Of a DNA stretch of 59,174 nucleotides, positions 40,701 to 51,029 are shown piece after piece. Every line of letters begins with the position of its first letter. Within the stretch, counting starts at the first letter, position 1. This DNA comes from Thiovulum sp. ES. Lineage in GTDB: Bacteria > Campylobacterota > Campylobacteria > Campylobacterales > Thiovulaceae. The DNA is taken from the NCBI GenBank assembly GCA_000276965.1, contig AKKQ01000007.1, positions 1-59,174 of the forward strand, read 5' to 3'. Made by a program: the position numbers and the translations under genes. The notes below the pieces were generated by a model that did not search any database, had not been told where the DNA came from, and worked only from the letters and a program-made list of their open reading frames with translations.

Positions 40701-41816
40701 TTGATCTTTTAATTCAGTTAGAACAGAATCTATATCACTATCAGTAAAGTTTATATCATAAGAACTACTATTAACAGTTAAAATTAAATTACTAGGAGTT
40801 CCCTTTCCATAATTGTCATTTAATTCAAGTGTCTGGATATAGTCAAATGTGTTATCGTTTGAAATATAAGTATCATTTTTAAATTTCATCCAATAACCTT
40901 TACCTGCTTGAAGCTCTTCAAAGTCATTTTGTGTATTTTTATTACTGTAATCTAACCAAGTTCCATCAATACTGTTGTATGTATAAATTCTAAGCTCCGA
41001 ACCTTCTGCAAGATCATTATCTCCATCAAGCGGAACTTGATGTTTTGTTGTTACATAATCACGAAGTTCTCTTTCATAGTTAGAGTAAAGAGTGAGGTTT
41101 GCATCTCCAAAACCTGGGTTGTCATTCAAGTATAAATCAACAATTTCATTAACTGGTTGTGTTTTTTCAGAAAGAGCTTTTTTGTAATCTTCATTGTCAG
41201 AAGCAGGAAAATCAGCAGAATCTAAATAAACATCTGTTCTGCTTTGAGTAAGTGGAACTTCATAGATTTTATTCTCATCATAATCTAGTGAAAAAACAAG
41301 TGTAGCAACTGTATCAGTTGGGTGTCGGAAAACGGCTATCTCATCTCCACCACTTTGTCGGTAAACGAATTTATCAATCGCCATACCTGTATAACCGTCT
41401 CCACCACCACTGCTGTATTGTTTTACATTTTCACAACTAATTTGTGAAGAATCAACATCAACAACTAGGGGAGATAGAGAACCAATAGCTTCTTCAACTT
41501 TAATTGAGAAAAGCCAATAATAGCCCATCATATCATCTGTAACATCAGCTTCAGAACTCGTTTTTGTTCTGATTGTTGAACCTGCTACTGGTTCTTCGCA
41601 ATAAAAAGAAGTGTATTCTGATTGACTACCCGTATTTGAGTATTCAACACCATAAACATTGTTATAAAAACCTGCAACACCAACCATTTGCCAACTACCA
41701 CTTCCATTCTCATCAGTAAAGAGTCTAATATACTTAGGACTCAAATCACCTGCTGATGAAAGAAGAGTTTGAAAAATTAATGTTGCTAAAAAGAGCTTAG
41801 AAATTCGCCCCAACAT
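37776..41816 (-). CDS. Very large exported protein of unknown function
   Basis: 1346 residues from the ATG at 41,816, which has GGAGG seven bases upstream (the frame extends to 41,852 without such a site). The signal peptide is FLATLIFQTLLSSA. The body is beta-rich, acidic and low in cysteine. It includes KGWNLLTLPTS and AGKGYWMKF, resembling a small 'GWN-L / GYW' domain seen in other exported proteins and echoed at the end of the Pmp-like protein. The C-terminus has VCVLEE-type cysteine pairs. No C-terminal anchor or barrel is visible. It heads a five-gene exported-protein block and lies 59 bases after ligA. Confidence 0.78.
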   Translation of the reverse strand: MLGRISKLFLATLIFQTLLSSAGDLSPKYIRLFTDENGSGSWQMVGVAGFYNNVYGVEYSNTGSQSEYTSFYCEEPVAGSTIRTKTSSEADVTDDMMGYYWLFSIKVEEAIGSLSPLVVDVDSSQISCENVKQYSSGGGDGYTGMAIDKFVYRQSGGDEIAVFRHPTDTVATLVFSLDYDENKIYEVPLTQSRTDVYLDSADFPASDNEDYKKALSEKTQPVNEIVDLYLNDNPGFGDANLTLYSNYERELRDYVTTKHQVPLDGDNDLAEGSELRIYTYNSIDGTWLDYSNKNTQNDFEELQAGKGYWMKFKNDTYISNDNTFDYIQTLELNDNYGKGTPSNLILTVNSSSYDINFTDSDIDSVLTELKDQTNYNSGADGFSLQAVKIADNSILLKINYSSQTDIKLKEVQSGDIDIFSNIGTSDKMFWTTKDIKSGLVLGDTSVTITSNSVYKNIATKGWNLLTLPTSTIRRSVTGIVFEDWDETIEKIYISDPFGVNTVKIESLDLYIGTNENLASNVARTINENVKNAIATGELSTQAFNIRAYPIGEDDGLVIISDDEFKVEFDVTTTTGKTLSGEELEAGQLISQYGDYALLVQPNLTSQITQASDAEFEITAYSVGIDGNETEINKSIETLSLGTTLETAVSVINNKDFTRDDTASSPNYGKLLKAYAIDIDFSGTIEDNESILVVSENTFYIKDTTYTKTYTYDPNLEGDLYIGIYQGNGENAELLNDENDDGIPNDTAIIKKDSNFSSLIGSDFNTTQTFDGGDITVKFYIFDENGSDVDGNQSEYIVVNSNMYNILLREVIAEDNVSDDSLSLNKSFDIPETRGSILSVFQGNGLSKLGIGEDGVIDFSFPSNASELEAYQGAVENLNGNSISTSDLIATNALITLSEAFASSTNYLPTMIVGSETSSQEGRIYWKSLSPVRKIDRWYNEYNLFSTHNQKAYWVYLDTIDNLQLDFGIIDDGTTAPSITKNYIREFDNERGITRNYFNLTISDVNVKGIEDELSGYVTVNLHGINEDLEAFDFPMQRISLGTTSLGGISPYQNLMLDYFEIPDLSDALQFITITATDGRLSRDEFNISIDVKKPTKPVVSFVNGDKIESTKFYVISGDKALGTLDDTVNYMIFKDRINDVSGVDNLADEDNYVMTVDKAKGTSGLDTLCPVLEVENNSLDYFDLAIVALDNASPEQANVSDITTVRYVPMRNVHVLVSNRTDESADQLPTVYDESCVKSGTFKNTDNLEDDSGVSLLSLKGTTTFTYTPITGASFSTTTPITMFVKDAFNNKIGKVKFTNNYEDKNFFVYNDGNLYRGVFQDGCYNEDEACVLEEIENSGQTIGED
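39152..39161 (+). repeat. CGATGAGGTC copy, exact (large exported protein)
   Basis: Antisense copy in the form GCGATGAGGTCGC; the gene strand encodes S-D-L-I-A, as at 9,911. Confidence 0.9.
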
Positions 41817-41875
41817 CTGGAAACCTCCGTGAAATATGCACCTTTTCGGCAAGTAATATCTGAATTGACAATCGT

Positions 41876-43780
<1,905 letters not shown>

Positions 43781-43815
43781 TTAAAAGAGAAATTGTATAC
43801 TTTTAAAAGTAGAAC

Positions 43816-44928
43816 TTAGTATCCGAAATCTGCATAAATTGGTAAGTGGTCAGAAAATCCCTTTCCAATATGTCTCTTCATCTTATCTTTTTGCCAACGA
43901 TAAACTTTGCCTTTTTTATTTAGAACTCCTCCATCTCTAAAAACTTTGAAAGTTCCATCAACAAATTCAACCCCTTTTCCGTCTAAAAGACCTTTTGAGA
44001 TAATCACATTGTCAAGTGTCTCTTTTTTTCTGCCATAAAGATAACTCCATCTATCATCTTCTGGGAGTTCATTCCATAAATTATAATTCAATTCGTTGCT
44101 ACTCTGTTTTGCTACTTTCTCTTTTGTTGTATCTTCAATCTCAATTTCCATTCCAAACATCTTTTTAAATTTAATTGTCATGTCCCAATCATTCACTTCT
44201 ATCGTTTTAAGAGTATGGTTTATTCCTGTTTCCCCGTCAGAATCGTTTAAATGTTTGCTTTTGACAAAAGTTTTATATTCATTGTAATTACTATTAAAAT
44301 CTCCTAACAAAATGTATGGAGTATCACTTGGAAATTGATCAAGTCTTTTTTTAAGAGCCTCTGCACTTTTAATTCGTCGACTCTCACCGCCCGATTTTGA
44401 TTTCCAGTGATTTACGAAAATATAGAGAACCTCATCGCCAATTTTTACACCAACTTCCAAAATATCTCTATTCATCGGGTGATTTGAAACCTTGACTTCT
44501 GAAATCGATTCAATTGGAAATTTTGAAAGTAGTGTAGTTGTTACAGAAACTCTTTTACTCTTTTTCTGTTTTGTATCAGCAATCGCACTATATTTATAAT
44601 AAATTCCCTTTTTCTTTATCTCATCTCGCAAATCAAGAAGTGCATTTTTATTCTCAATTTCTTGAAAAGCGATAATATCTGCATCCAATTGTGCAACAAC
44701 AAAAGCGATATTTCCCAACTTTTTTTTGTAAATAACACTGTTCCAACCAGATTCACTATTTGGAATATACTCTTTGTATTCTCCGCCAGAATAATCTAAA
44801 TCAAATAGATTTTCCACATTGTATGAAGCAACTCGTAATCGCTTTTCGCCAATCTCTCTTTTTCCACTATTTTCACCACAAGCGGAAAAAGTTAAAAAAA
44901 CTAAAAATGAAATTGCTATAAATTTCAT
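43816..44928 (-). CDS. Lipoprotein endonuclease/exonuclease/phosphatase family protein
   Basis: A 370-residue exported member of the DNase I-like fold. The lipoprotein signal is FLVFLTFSAC (Cys17). Catalytic motifs follow in order: SYNVENLFD, FQEIEN, VNHWKSKSGGE, LLGDFNSNYNEY and FSDHLPIYADF. These correspond to the metal and catalytic His/Asp residues of extracellular nucleases. It is likely outer-membrane or periplasm-facing and could degrade environmental DNA; phosphodiesterase activity on another substrate is possible. Confidence 0.87.
   Translation of the reverse strand: MKFIAISFLVFLTFSACGENSGKREIGEKRLRVASYNVENLFDLDYSGGEYKEYIPNSESGWNSVIYKKKLGNIAFVVAQLDADIIAFQEIENKNALLDLRDEIKKKGIYYKYSAIADTKQKKSKRVSVTTTLLSKFPIESISEVKVSNHPMNRDILEVGVKIGDEVLYIFVNHWKSKSGGESRRIKSAEALKKRLDQFPSDTPYILLGDFNSNYNEYKTFVKSKHLNDSDGETGINHTLKTIEVNDWDMTIKFKKMFGMEIEIEDTTKEKVAKQSSNELNYNLWNELPEDDRWSYLYGRKKETLDNVIISKGLLDGKGVEFVDGTFKVFRDGGVLNKKGKVYRWQKDKMKRHIGKGFSDHLPIYADFGY
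44428..44437 (-). repeat. CGATGAGGT copy (CGATGAGGTT, nuclease gene)
   Basis: Sense copy with G before it, encoding G-D-E-V-L. Confidence 0.8.
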
Positions 44929-44981
44929 AATTTATCCTTTATATATTTTAAATTTAAAGTAGTCTATCTATTTTTTGAAAG

Positions 44982-45002
44982 AGTTGCGATGAGGTCGCAA
45001 CT
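44982..45002. terminator. Intergenic hairpin built from an exact CGATGAGGTC copy
   Basis: An 8-bp stem AGTTGCGA/TCGCAACT encloses the loop TGAGG; the exact motif lies at 44,987-44,996. It sits between the dksA stop (45,018) and the nuclease start (44,928). It may act as a transcript end, though no U-tract follows. It is the only fully intergenic copy in the window. Confidence 0.55.
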
Positions 45003-45017
45003 TAAAAGAGTATTTTA

Positions 45018-45377
45018 TTATTTCTGATTTTTTTCTGCAATATCTCGGCAAGTCCGACAATATTTTGCATGTGGTTTTATTTCCAATCTCTCAAACTGAA
45101 TATCTTCGGAACACATTTCACAAACTCCAAAATCTTCAGGTTCATTCACTAATTTTGAAAGTGCCTCTTCAATCTCTTCTAGCTCTTTTTCTTGCAAAGA
45201 AACAAGCATTTGGTCAGTGTGTGAGTCTATGCTAATAGATGCAAAATCACCGTCATCACAAATATCAACTTGACTCAAATTATTGAGAGATATTTTCAAG
45301 CTATTCAAATTTTCAAGAATAGATTCTTTTCTATTTTCCAAAAGTTCTTTAAATTGTTCTAAATTTAAATTTTCCAA
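45018..45377 (-). CDS. dksA: DksA/TraR-family zinc-finger transcription factor
   Basis: A 119-residue DksA-type protein: an N-terminal coiled coil (residues 1-75) and a C-terminal four-cysteine zinc finger CEMC...CRTC, with KPHAKYCRTCRDIAE typical of the family. DksA binds the RNA polymerase secondary channel and adjusts rRNA and stress promoters, often with ppGpp. It lies 8 bases after rlmH. Confidence 0.9.
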   Translation of the reverse strand: MENLNLEQFKELLENRKESILENLNSLKISLNNLSQVDICDDGDFASISIDSHTDQMLVSLQEKELEEIEEALSKLVNEPEDFGVCEMCSEDIQFERLEIKPHAKYCRTCRDIAEKNQK

Positions 45378-45385
45378 AGATTTTC

Positions 45386-45853
45386 CTATTTATGGTATGA
45401 GTGTCCGCCATTTATCGAAAGTCCGCGATAAATCTGTTCGAGAAGAACAATTTTTGCAATTTTGTGACTAAAAGTTAGTGGTGAAAGTTGCAAAAGAAGA
45501 TCTCCACTTTTTCTAAATGTCTCATTAAATCCCCAAGCTCCGCCAATAAAAAAGTTTGTTCGTGGATTTTCATGGAGAATTTTTGCAAAACCGTTTGTAT
45601 CAACTTTTTTGCCAAGCGGGTCTAAAATAATATTAAAACTATCTTTTGAAAGATATTTTTGTAGAGAATTTTCGTAGCTTTTTTCAATTTCAGGAATATT
45701 TTCAGAAGCTTGAGTTTTTTGTATCTCTTTGTTCCAAATATTTGTTTCAGAAACTCTCCCGAATTTGAGAGAATTTTTAATTAAATGTTGCGAAATTGAA
45801 TCAAATTCGTCTCGGTCTTTTTTTCCGATCCAAAAAATATCGACTCTATTCAC
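45386..45853 (-). CDS. rlmH: 23S rRNA pseudouridine-1915 N3-methyltransferase
   Basis: A SPOUT methyltransferase of 155 residues. The knot region shows FNIILDPLGKKVDT, NFFIGGAWGF and LSPLTFSHKIAKIVLLEQIYRGLSI, ending SYHK as in RlmH. It modifies the 70S ribosome at helix 69. It overlaps pssA by four bases. Confidence 0.94.
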   Translation of the reverse strand: MNRVDIFWIGKKDRDEFDSISQHLIKNSLKFGRVSETNIWNKEIQKTQASENIPEIEKSYENSLQKYLSKDSFNIILDPLGKKVDTNGFAKILHENPRTNFFIGGAWGFNETFRKSGDLLLQLSPLTFSHKIAKIVLLEQIYRGLSINGGHSYHK

Positions 45854-46401
45854 GGGTGAGGAATCTTAATTTTTGAATTAAGTAAAAATCCAACAACAAC
45901 TATGTAAATTGTGTAGAAAAGTGGATTTGTGATAATTTCAAATTGCCAAAAAAGAAGTGAAACCCAAAGCAAAATTGCACCGAGTGGAGTCGGAATTCCT
46001 GTAAAGAATTTTTCAGCTTCACCCTCATTGCTATTCAAATTGAAACGAATAAGTCGTCGAAGTCCTGAAATTGTATAAAGCACAAAAGCTATTCCAAAAA
46101 TTGCTGGATTTAAATCTGAACTTTTGAAAATTGCAAAATACAAGAGAAGAAGCGGAACAATTACAAAAGATAAAAAATCCGCAAAAGAATCAAGTTGAAT
46201 TCCAAATTGAGAAGAAAGCCCGAATTTTCGAGCCACTTTTCCATCAAGAATATCAAAAGCTCCGCCAATCCAAGCGGAGATAACGGCAAAATTATAAAGT
46301 TCCTGCGAAATAAAATATATCGCTAAAACTCCCGCCGTTATATTTAAAAAAGTGATTGTATTTGCTAAATTGAAATCACTCTCTTTTTGGAAAAGGATCA
46401 T
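45850..46401 (-). CDS. pssA: CDP-diacylglycerol-serine O-phosphatidyltransferase
   Basis: Makes phosphatidylserine, the precursor of phosphatidylethanolamine. A 183-residue membrane protein with the CDP-alcohol phosphotransferase motif DG-x2-AR-x8-G-x3-D-x3-D seen in DILDGKVARKFGLSSQFGIQ (active aspartates follow). It has about five membrane helices, fewer than the roughly 240-residue Campylobacter enzyme but like the short Bacillus type. It overlaps purM by four bases. Confidence 0.87.
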   Translation of the reverse strand: MILFQKESDFNLANTITFLNITAGVLAIYFISQELYNFAVISAWIGGAFDILDGKVARKFGLSSQFGIQLDSFADFLSFVIVPLLLLYFAIFKSSDLNPAIFGIAFVLYTISGLRRLIRFNLNSNEGEAEKFFTGIPTPLGAILLWVSLLFWQFEIITNPLFYTIYIVVVGFLLNSKIKIPHP

Positions 46402-47375
46402 TTCAGTGAAACTCCCTCGCCTTTTACAACTTTTCCAATTTTATAGCCGTCAGTTTTTTGAAGAACCTCATCGCTATTTTCTGGAGAAACAACAACTACC
46501 ATTCCAACACCCATATTGAAAGTTCGCCACATTTCACTCTCCTCGACATGTTCGCCAATTGTTTTAAAAATACCATGAACTCTGATTTTGTCTTTCTCGA
46601 TTTCCGCACCTAAATTTTCAGGGAAAACTCGAGGTAGATTTTCAAGAAGACCGCCACCAGTAATGTGTGCAAGTGCATTGATTTTTTCTTTCAATTCTAA
46701 AAACTCTTTCACATAAATTCGTGTCGGAGTCAAAAGAGTTTCGAGAAGTTCGCCCTCTAATTTCAAATTCATTTTGTCAAAAAGCACTTTTCTCGCTAGT
46801 GAAAAACCGTTAGAATGCAAACCGCTACTTGGTAGAGCGATGAGGTCGTCCCCTTCTGAGATTTTTCCCCGTCTATCAATTTCATCTTCTTCCGCAATTC
46901 CAACTGCAAATCCTGCTAAGTCAAAATCACCTTCCGAATACATCGATGGCATCTCCGCAGTCTCCCCGCCAACAAGTGAGCTTTCCGCTTTAATACAACC
47001 GTTTGCAATTCCTGAAATCACACTTTCCGCTTCGTCAATTGCTAATTTTCCTGTTGCATAATAGTCGAGGAAAAACATCGGTTTTGCAAAATTACAAATT
47101 AAATCATTCACACACATCGCTACTAAATCTTCACCAACTGTATCAAATCTTTTTGAGTCAATCGCTAATTTTAGTTTTGTTCCAACTCCGTCAGTCGCCG
47201 AAAGTAAAACTGGGCTTTTATACCCCGTCGGCAATTTATATGCACCTGCAAATGAACCAATTCCGCCAAGAACATTTCCGTCAAAACTCTTTTTTACGAT
47301 TGGTTTAATTCTCTCCACAAGGGAGTTTCCAGCATCAATATCGACACCAGAATCTTTATAACTTACTTTACTCAA
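46398..47375 (-). CDS. purM: Phosphoribosylformylglycinamidine cyclo-ligase
   Basis: AIR synthetase, the fifth step of purine synthesis. Its 325 residues contain SYKDSGVDIDAGNSLVERIK, LLSATDGVGTKLKLA, GGETAEMPSMY, LHSNGFSLAR, HITGGGLLENLPRV and a C-terminal TFNMGVGMVVV. Two CGATGAGGT copies lie in opposite orientation near its two ends. Confidence 0.97.
   Translation of the reverse strand: MSKVSYKDSGVDIDAGNSLVERIKPIVKKSFDGNVLGGIGSFAGAYKLPTGYKSPVLLSATDGVGTKLKLAIDSKRFDTVGEDLVAMCVNDLICNFAKPMFFLDYYATGKLAIDEAESVISGIANGCIKAESSLVGGETAEMPSMYSEGDFDLAGFAVGIAEEDEIDRRGKISEGDDLIALPSSGLHSNGFSLARKVLFDKMNLKLEGELLETLLTPTRIYVKEFLELKEKINALAHITGGGLLENLPRVFPENLGAEIEKDKIRVHGIFKTIGEHVEESEMWRTFNMGVGMVVVVSPENSDEVLQKTDGYKIGKVVKGEGVSLK
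46464..46473 (-). repeat. CGATGAGGT copy (CGATGAGGTT, purM)
   Basis: Sense copy with G before it, encoding S-D-E-V-L near the C-terminus. Confidence 0.8.
46838..46847 (+). repeat. CGATGAGGTC copy, exact (purM)
   Basis: Antisense copy in the form GCGATGAGGTCG; the gene strand encodes D-D-L-I-A. Confidence 0.9.
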
Positions 47376-47383
47376 TTTTTCTC

Positions 47384-49147
47384 CTAATTTGCTCCAGCAC
47401 TATTTAAAGCTGATGTTAAATCTGCACCCGAAAGTGATGTTTTATCATCTCCGTTCTCTTCATCAATTAAGATTTGGAACAAGTCGCTAACATCTTCTGG
47501 ATTCTCACTGATATAAGCAGAAATTCTTTCAAGCAGAATATCGTATTTCATTGAGTCCTCATTAAAGTTGTTATCAAGTCCAAGAGAATTTTCGATGTTT
47601 TTCTTCATTGCTGAATACTTCTCATTAATATCTTCTTCTAGCTCTTCGTCATTTGCAAGTGAATAAGCATAATCGTCGTCGTCTTCTTTCACCTCTTCCA
47701 ACATTTTGAAAGCAAATGGCTGAACAACTTTTCGATAGAAGATAAACAGAATAATACCTGCAATGATATATTTTATTATATTTTCAAATGGACCTAAATA
47801 TTCCTGAACTCTGTCTTGCCATGTCTCCATAACAATACTTCGATCAAGATGATCTTTAACCGATTTGAATTGGAAATTTCTGACTGAGACATCATCGCCT
47901 CTCTCTAAATTTATACCAATTGCCTGAACAACTAAACCTTGAATTGCATCAAGTTGAGTCTGTTCTAGTGGAAGATATTCCCATTCACTAGTATCTTTTC
48001 CATTTTCATCTTTTTTCTTTTGATAAGTTCCATCAACAACAACCGCAGCAGTTATTCTTCTAATTCGAGAAAATTCTGCTTTTTTGCTAGAAACAGTTTT
48101 TGAAATTTCATAATTTGTTGTTGCTTTACTCTTTTCATATTTCTCTTTGTCTTCGCCATTTAAACCTTGAACTGGACCTATGTTACTAACTGCACCTGGA
48201 ACTCCGCCAATATCTTTTGGGCTAGAACCTTCTCGCAACTCCTCTAAACTCTGTTCGCTACGAATTACAGATTCTGGATCAAAATATTCACTTTGGCTCT
48301 CTTCTCTCGAAAAATCAAACTCAATTGTAACTTTTGCAACAACTCTTTCAGTCCCTCCAATAAATGGAGCAAGAACCTCTACAATCTTATTTTCATAAAG
48401 TTTCTCATACCGATTTTTGTACGACATTTGAATTTTTGCTTCTTCGCTTGATGTAGAAATTTCATCTCCATCACCAAGGTCTTCACCAAAACTATTTACA
48501 ATTGAAACATCTTCTGGAGAGAGTTTTGGCACTGATGAAGCAACAAGATGTTGAATCCCTTTTACCTGTTTTGGCTGTAAAATCATGCTTTCTCGAAGGG
48601 AAATCACAACCGAAGCAGTTGGTTTTACTTGTCGTGCTACAAAAAGTGAATCTTGCGGAAGTGCAATATGAACTTTTGCGGAACTGATTGGATCAAGCAA
48701 CTCAATTGTTTTTGATAATTCACCCTCAATTGCTCTTAAATATTTAATTTTTTGATCAAAATCTGTCGCTCCAAATTCTTGCTCATTAAAAAGTTCAAAT
48801 CCAACTCGAGTATCTTTTGGCAAACCAAGTTCAGAAACATGAATTCTTGCTTTTGGCAAATCTTCATTTGCAACTTTGATTGTTGCCAAATTATTATTTT
48901 TCTCTTCAATAGAATAATCAATACCATTTTGCTTGAGTGCTTCAACAACTTTTCCAGCTTCTTGATATGGTACTCCCTCAAATAGAGGTTTATAACCGTA
49001 ACTTTTATCTTCTGCTGTTGAAACAATTACAAGAAAAATTAGAAATCCGACGACTGCTAAAAGGGAAGCACCAACGATAAGTTTCTGATTTGTATTTAAT
49101 TTTAGAAATTCTTTTGATAGTTGTGTTAAAAGTTCTTTAAAATTCAT
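47384..49147 (-). CDS. fliF: Flagellar M-ring protein
   Basis: Forms the MS ring that seeds the flagellar motor in the inner membrane. Its 587 residues have N-terminal (26-45) and C-terminal (about 447-465) membrane helices around a large periplasmic domain. Conserved stretches include GYKPLFEGVPYQEAGKVVE, the ring-building motif KVHIALPQDSLFVARQVKPT and VRNFQF. The acidic C-terminus is the FliG-binding tail. Its upstream neighbour hisC is also the neighbour in other Campylobacterota. Confidence 0.96.
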   Translation of the reverse strand: MNFKELLTQLSKEFLKLNTNQKLIVGASLLAVVGFLIFLVIVSTAEDKSYGYKPLFEGVPYQEAGKVVEALKQNGIDYSIEEKNNNLATIKVANEDLPKARIHVSELGLPKDTRVGFELFNEQEFGATDFDQKIKYLRAIEGELSKTIELLDPISSAKVHIALPQDSLFVARQVKPTASVVISLRESMILQPKQVKGIQHLVASSVPKLSPEDVSIVNSFGEDLGDGDEISTSSEEAKIQMSYKNRYEKLYENKIVEVLAPFIGGTERVVAKVTIEFDFSREESQSEYFDPESVIRSEQSLEELREGSSPKDIGGVPGAVSNIGPVQGLNGEDKEKYEKSKATTNYEISKTVSSKKAEFSRIRRITAAVVVDGTYQKKKDENGKDTSEWEYLPLEQTQLDAIQGLVVQAIGINLERGDDVSVRNFQFKSVKDHLDRSIVMETWQDRVQEYLGPFENIIKYIIAGIILFIFYRKVVQPFAFKMLEEVKEDDDDYAYSLANDEELEEDINEKYSAMKKNIENSLGLDNNFNEDSMKYDILLERISAYISENPEDVSDLFQILIDEENGDDKTSLSGADLTSALNSAGAN

Positions 49148-49167
49148 CGATATATCTCATATAAATA

Positions 49168-50262
49168 CTATGTTATGCTTTCAAAAATCTCGAAGAATCT
49201 GCTATTTTCTTCGGGTTTTCCAATTGTAACTCTGATCGCATTCAAATTATAACCCCTTAAGTTTCTAACAATGATTCCCTCTTTAAGAAGTTTGTCAGAT
49301 AAAGTTGTGGAATTATATCTATCGGTTAGTAAGATAGTAATAAAATTTGTGTGGCTTTCAATATAATTTAAACCATGTTTTTCTATAAATTCAACATATC
49401 TTTTCATTTCTCTAAAATTTATCTCAATGCTGTTTTGAACAAAATCCCAATCTTTAAGAGCTTCAATAGATGCAAGAAGTGAAAGAGTTGTGATGTTGAA
49501 AGGTGGTCGCATTTTTAAAATATTTCTAGTAATTTCAGGTTTTGCAATTCCATAACCAACTCGCATTCCGCCAAGACCATAAGCTTTTGAGAAAGTTCCT
49601 GTATAAATCACATTTGGGAAAGTTTCAACTAAATCTTTTGGTTCAATTTTGAAATTATCATCTTTTACAATTGCATATTCCATATAAGCACCATCGAGAA
49701 CAACAAGAGTTTCAGGAGATATTTTTTCTAAGAAATCATAAACTTCATTTTTTGAGAGTGCATCACCAGTTGGATTGTTTGGTGTGCAAATATAGATGAG
49801 GTCAGGATTCTCATTTTTTGCAATTTCTAAAAATTGTTCTAAATCATGATGAGTAGAATCGGTTGTGAGAATTTCTGCACCCATCTGTTTTGCATAAATT
49901 GAATACATCGCAAAAGTAATTTTGTTCATTAAAACTTTTGAGTTTGAATTCAGTTTTGCACGAGAGATCATCTCAAGAACTTGATCACTACCTGCACCTA
50001 TAACTATTTGATTTTCATCAACTCCAAATTTATCAGACAATCCTGTTTTTAATTCAAACATAGAATCGTCTGGATACATATAAGCATATTTTGCTTTTTC
50101 AGAAATTGCACTCGAAACTTTTGGACTCATTCCAAAAGGATTCTCGTTACTAGCCATTTTAATAATTTTCTCTTTTGGAACACCGAATTCGCGAACAACA
50201 AGTTCTATCGGTTTTCCAGCTTCGTAAAGTTCCAAAGCATCTAAGTGTCTATTAAATTTCAA
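49168..50262 (-). CDS. hisC: Histidinol-phosphate aminotransferase
   Basis: A PLP-dependent aminotransferase of histidine synthesis, 364 residues. It has NENPFGMSPKV at the N-terminus, the substrate loop CTPNNPTGDAL, the PLP lysine in GTFSKAYGLGGMRVGYG, and IRVTIGKPEEN near the C-terminus. It is followed by fliF 20 bases downstream. Confidence 0.94.
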   Translation of the reverse strand: MKFNRHLDALELYEAGKPIELVVREFGVPKEKIIKMASNENPFGMSPKVSSAISEKAKYAYMYPDDSMFELKTGLSDKFGVDENQIVIGAGSDQVLEMISRAKLNSNSKVLMNKITFAMYSIYAKQMGAEILTTDSTHHDLEQFLEIAKNENPDLIYICTPNNPTGDALSKNEVYDFLEKISPETLVVLDGAYMEYAIVKDDNFKIEPKDLVETFPNVIYTGTFSKAYGLGGMRVGYGIAKPEITRNILKMRPPFNITTLSLLASIEALKDWDFVQNSIEINFREMKRYVEFIEKHGLNYIESHTNFITILLTDRYNSTTLSDKLLKEGIIVRNLRGYNLNAIRVTIGKPEENSRFFEIFESIT

Positions 50263-50294
50263 AACATCTCTCCTAAATAATTTTAAAATTATAT

Positions 50295-51029
50295 TTAAAT
50301 TAGGGAGTCTCTAAAGGATTTACCTTTGGAACTCGATTCTTTTTTCCACTCCATATCAATCTCAATCAAACCGCTGAGTTTTTGAGTAGAAGCGATTGTT
50401 CCTTCACGAACTTTTTCATGTTTATATGTATAAATTCGGAAGCCATTCTCATACATGCCAAGTCGAACTGGTGTCGATGTTGAATAAGTAGTTAAAACTG
50501 CATCGCAAGTCATTCGACTCTTTAAAAGTTTAAAATATTCAACAGTCCATAGCGATGGAGAAATTTTTGGACTAAAAGCATCTTGATAAACAATGTTGAA
50601 TTTCTGACCATCATACTCTTTTAAAAAATCACGACTATCTTTAAAATGGACATAAATTCTTTTGCTTTCACTTTCATATTTTCCATTTTCCGCAATTGAA
50701 ACAATAATTTCACGGAGAGGCTCGAATATTTTAGGATAAGGAAAATTGGAAAGAGTTTCAACAAGTTCTCTATCAATTTCTGGTGAATGAATTTCAACTT
50801 CAACATCACTATTTAAAAGCGAATATAGAGTTGTAAAAGTGTTAAAACCCAATCCAAAATTTATATCTAAAATTTGCAACTTCTCTTTTTTTTGAATTGA
50901 AAGTGCTGGAATTATATGTTTGTAAAGAGCTTCACTTAAAGCTCCATCTTTTGGTGAGTGATAATGTTCGCCAAACTTTTCTGAAAAAAGTGTGTATGAA
51001 CCATCACTGCTTTTAACTAAATTTTCCAC
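50295..51029 (-). CDS. mnmD: MnmD-type tRNA methyltransferase (MnmC N-terminal domain)
   Basis: A 244-residue SAM-dependent methyltransferase of the DUF752/MnmC(MnmD) family, which completes mnm5U34 in tRNAs. The family pattern is DGSYTLFSEKFGEHYHSPKDGALSEA, then ILDINFGLGFNTF (SAM loop) and YQDAFSPKISPSLWTVEYF. The FAD-dependent oxidoreductase half of MnmC is absent, so it is a stand-alone MnmD. Confidence 0.88.
   Translation of the reverse strand: MENLVKSSDGSYTLFSEKFGEHYHSPKDGALSEALYKHIIPALSIQKKEKLQILDINFGLGFNTFTTLYSLLNSDVEVEIHSPEIDRELVETLSNFPYPKIFEPLREIIVSIAENGKYESESKRIYVHFKDSRDFLKEYDGQKFNIVYQDAFSPKISPSLWTVEYFKLLKSRMTCDAVLTTYSTSTPVRLGMYENGFRIYTYKHEKVREGTIASTQKLSGLIEIDMEWKKESSSKGKSFRDSLI

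Noticed and set aside
43798-43811. Perfect 14-bp palindrome TACTTTTAAAAGTA upstream of ligA as an operator
   Set aside because: It is pure AT-rich sequence apart from two bases and overlaps a likely -10 region; no second site or regulator supports it.
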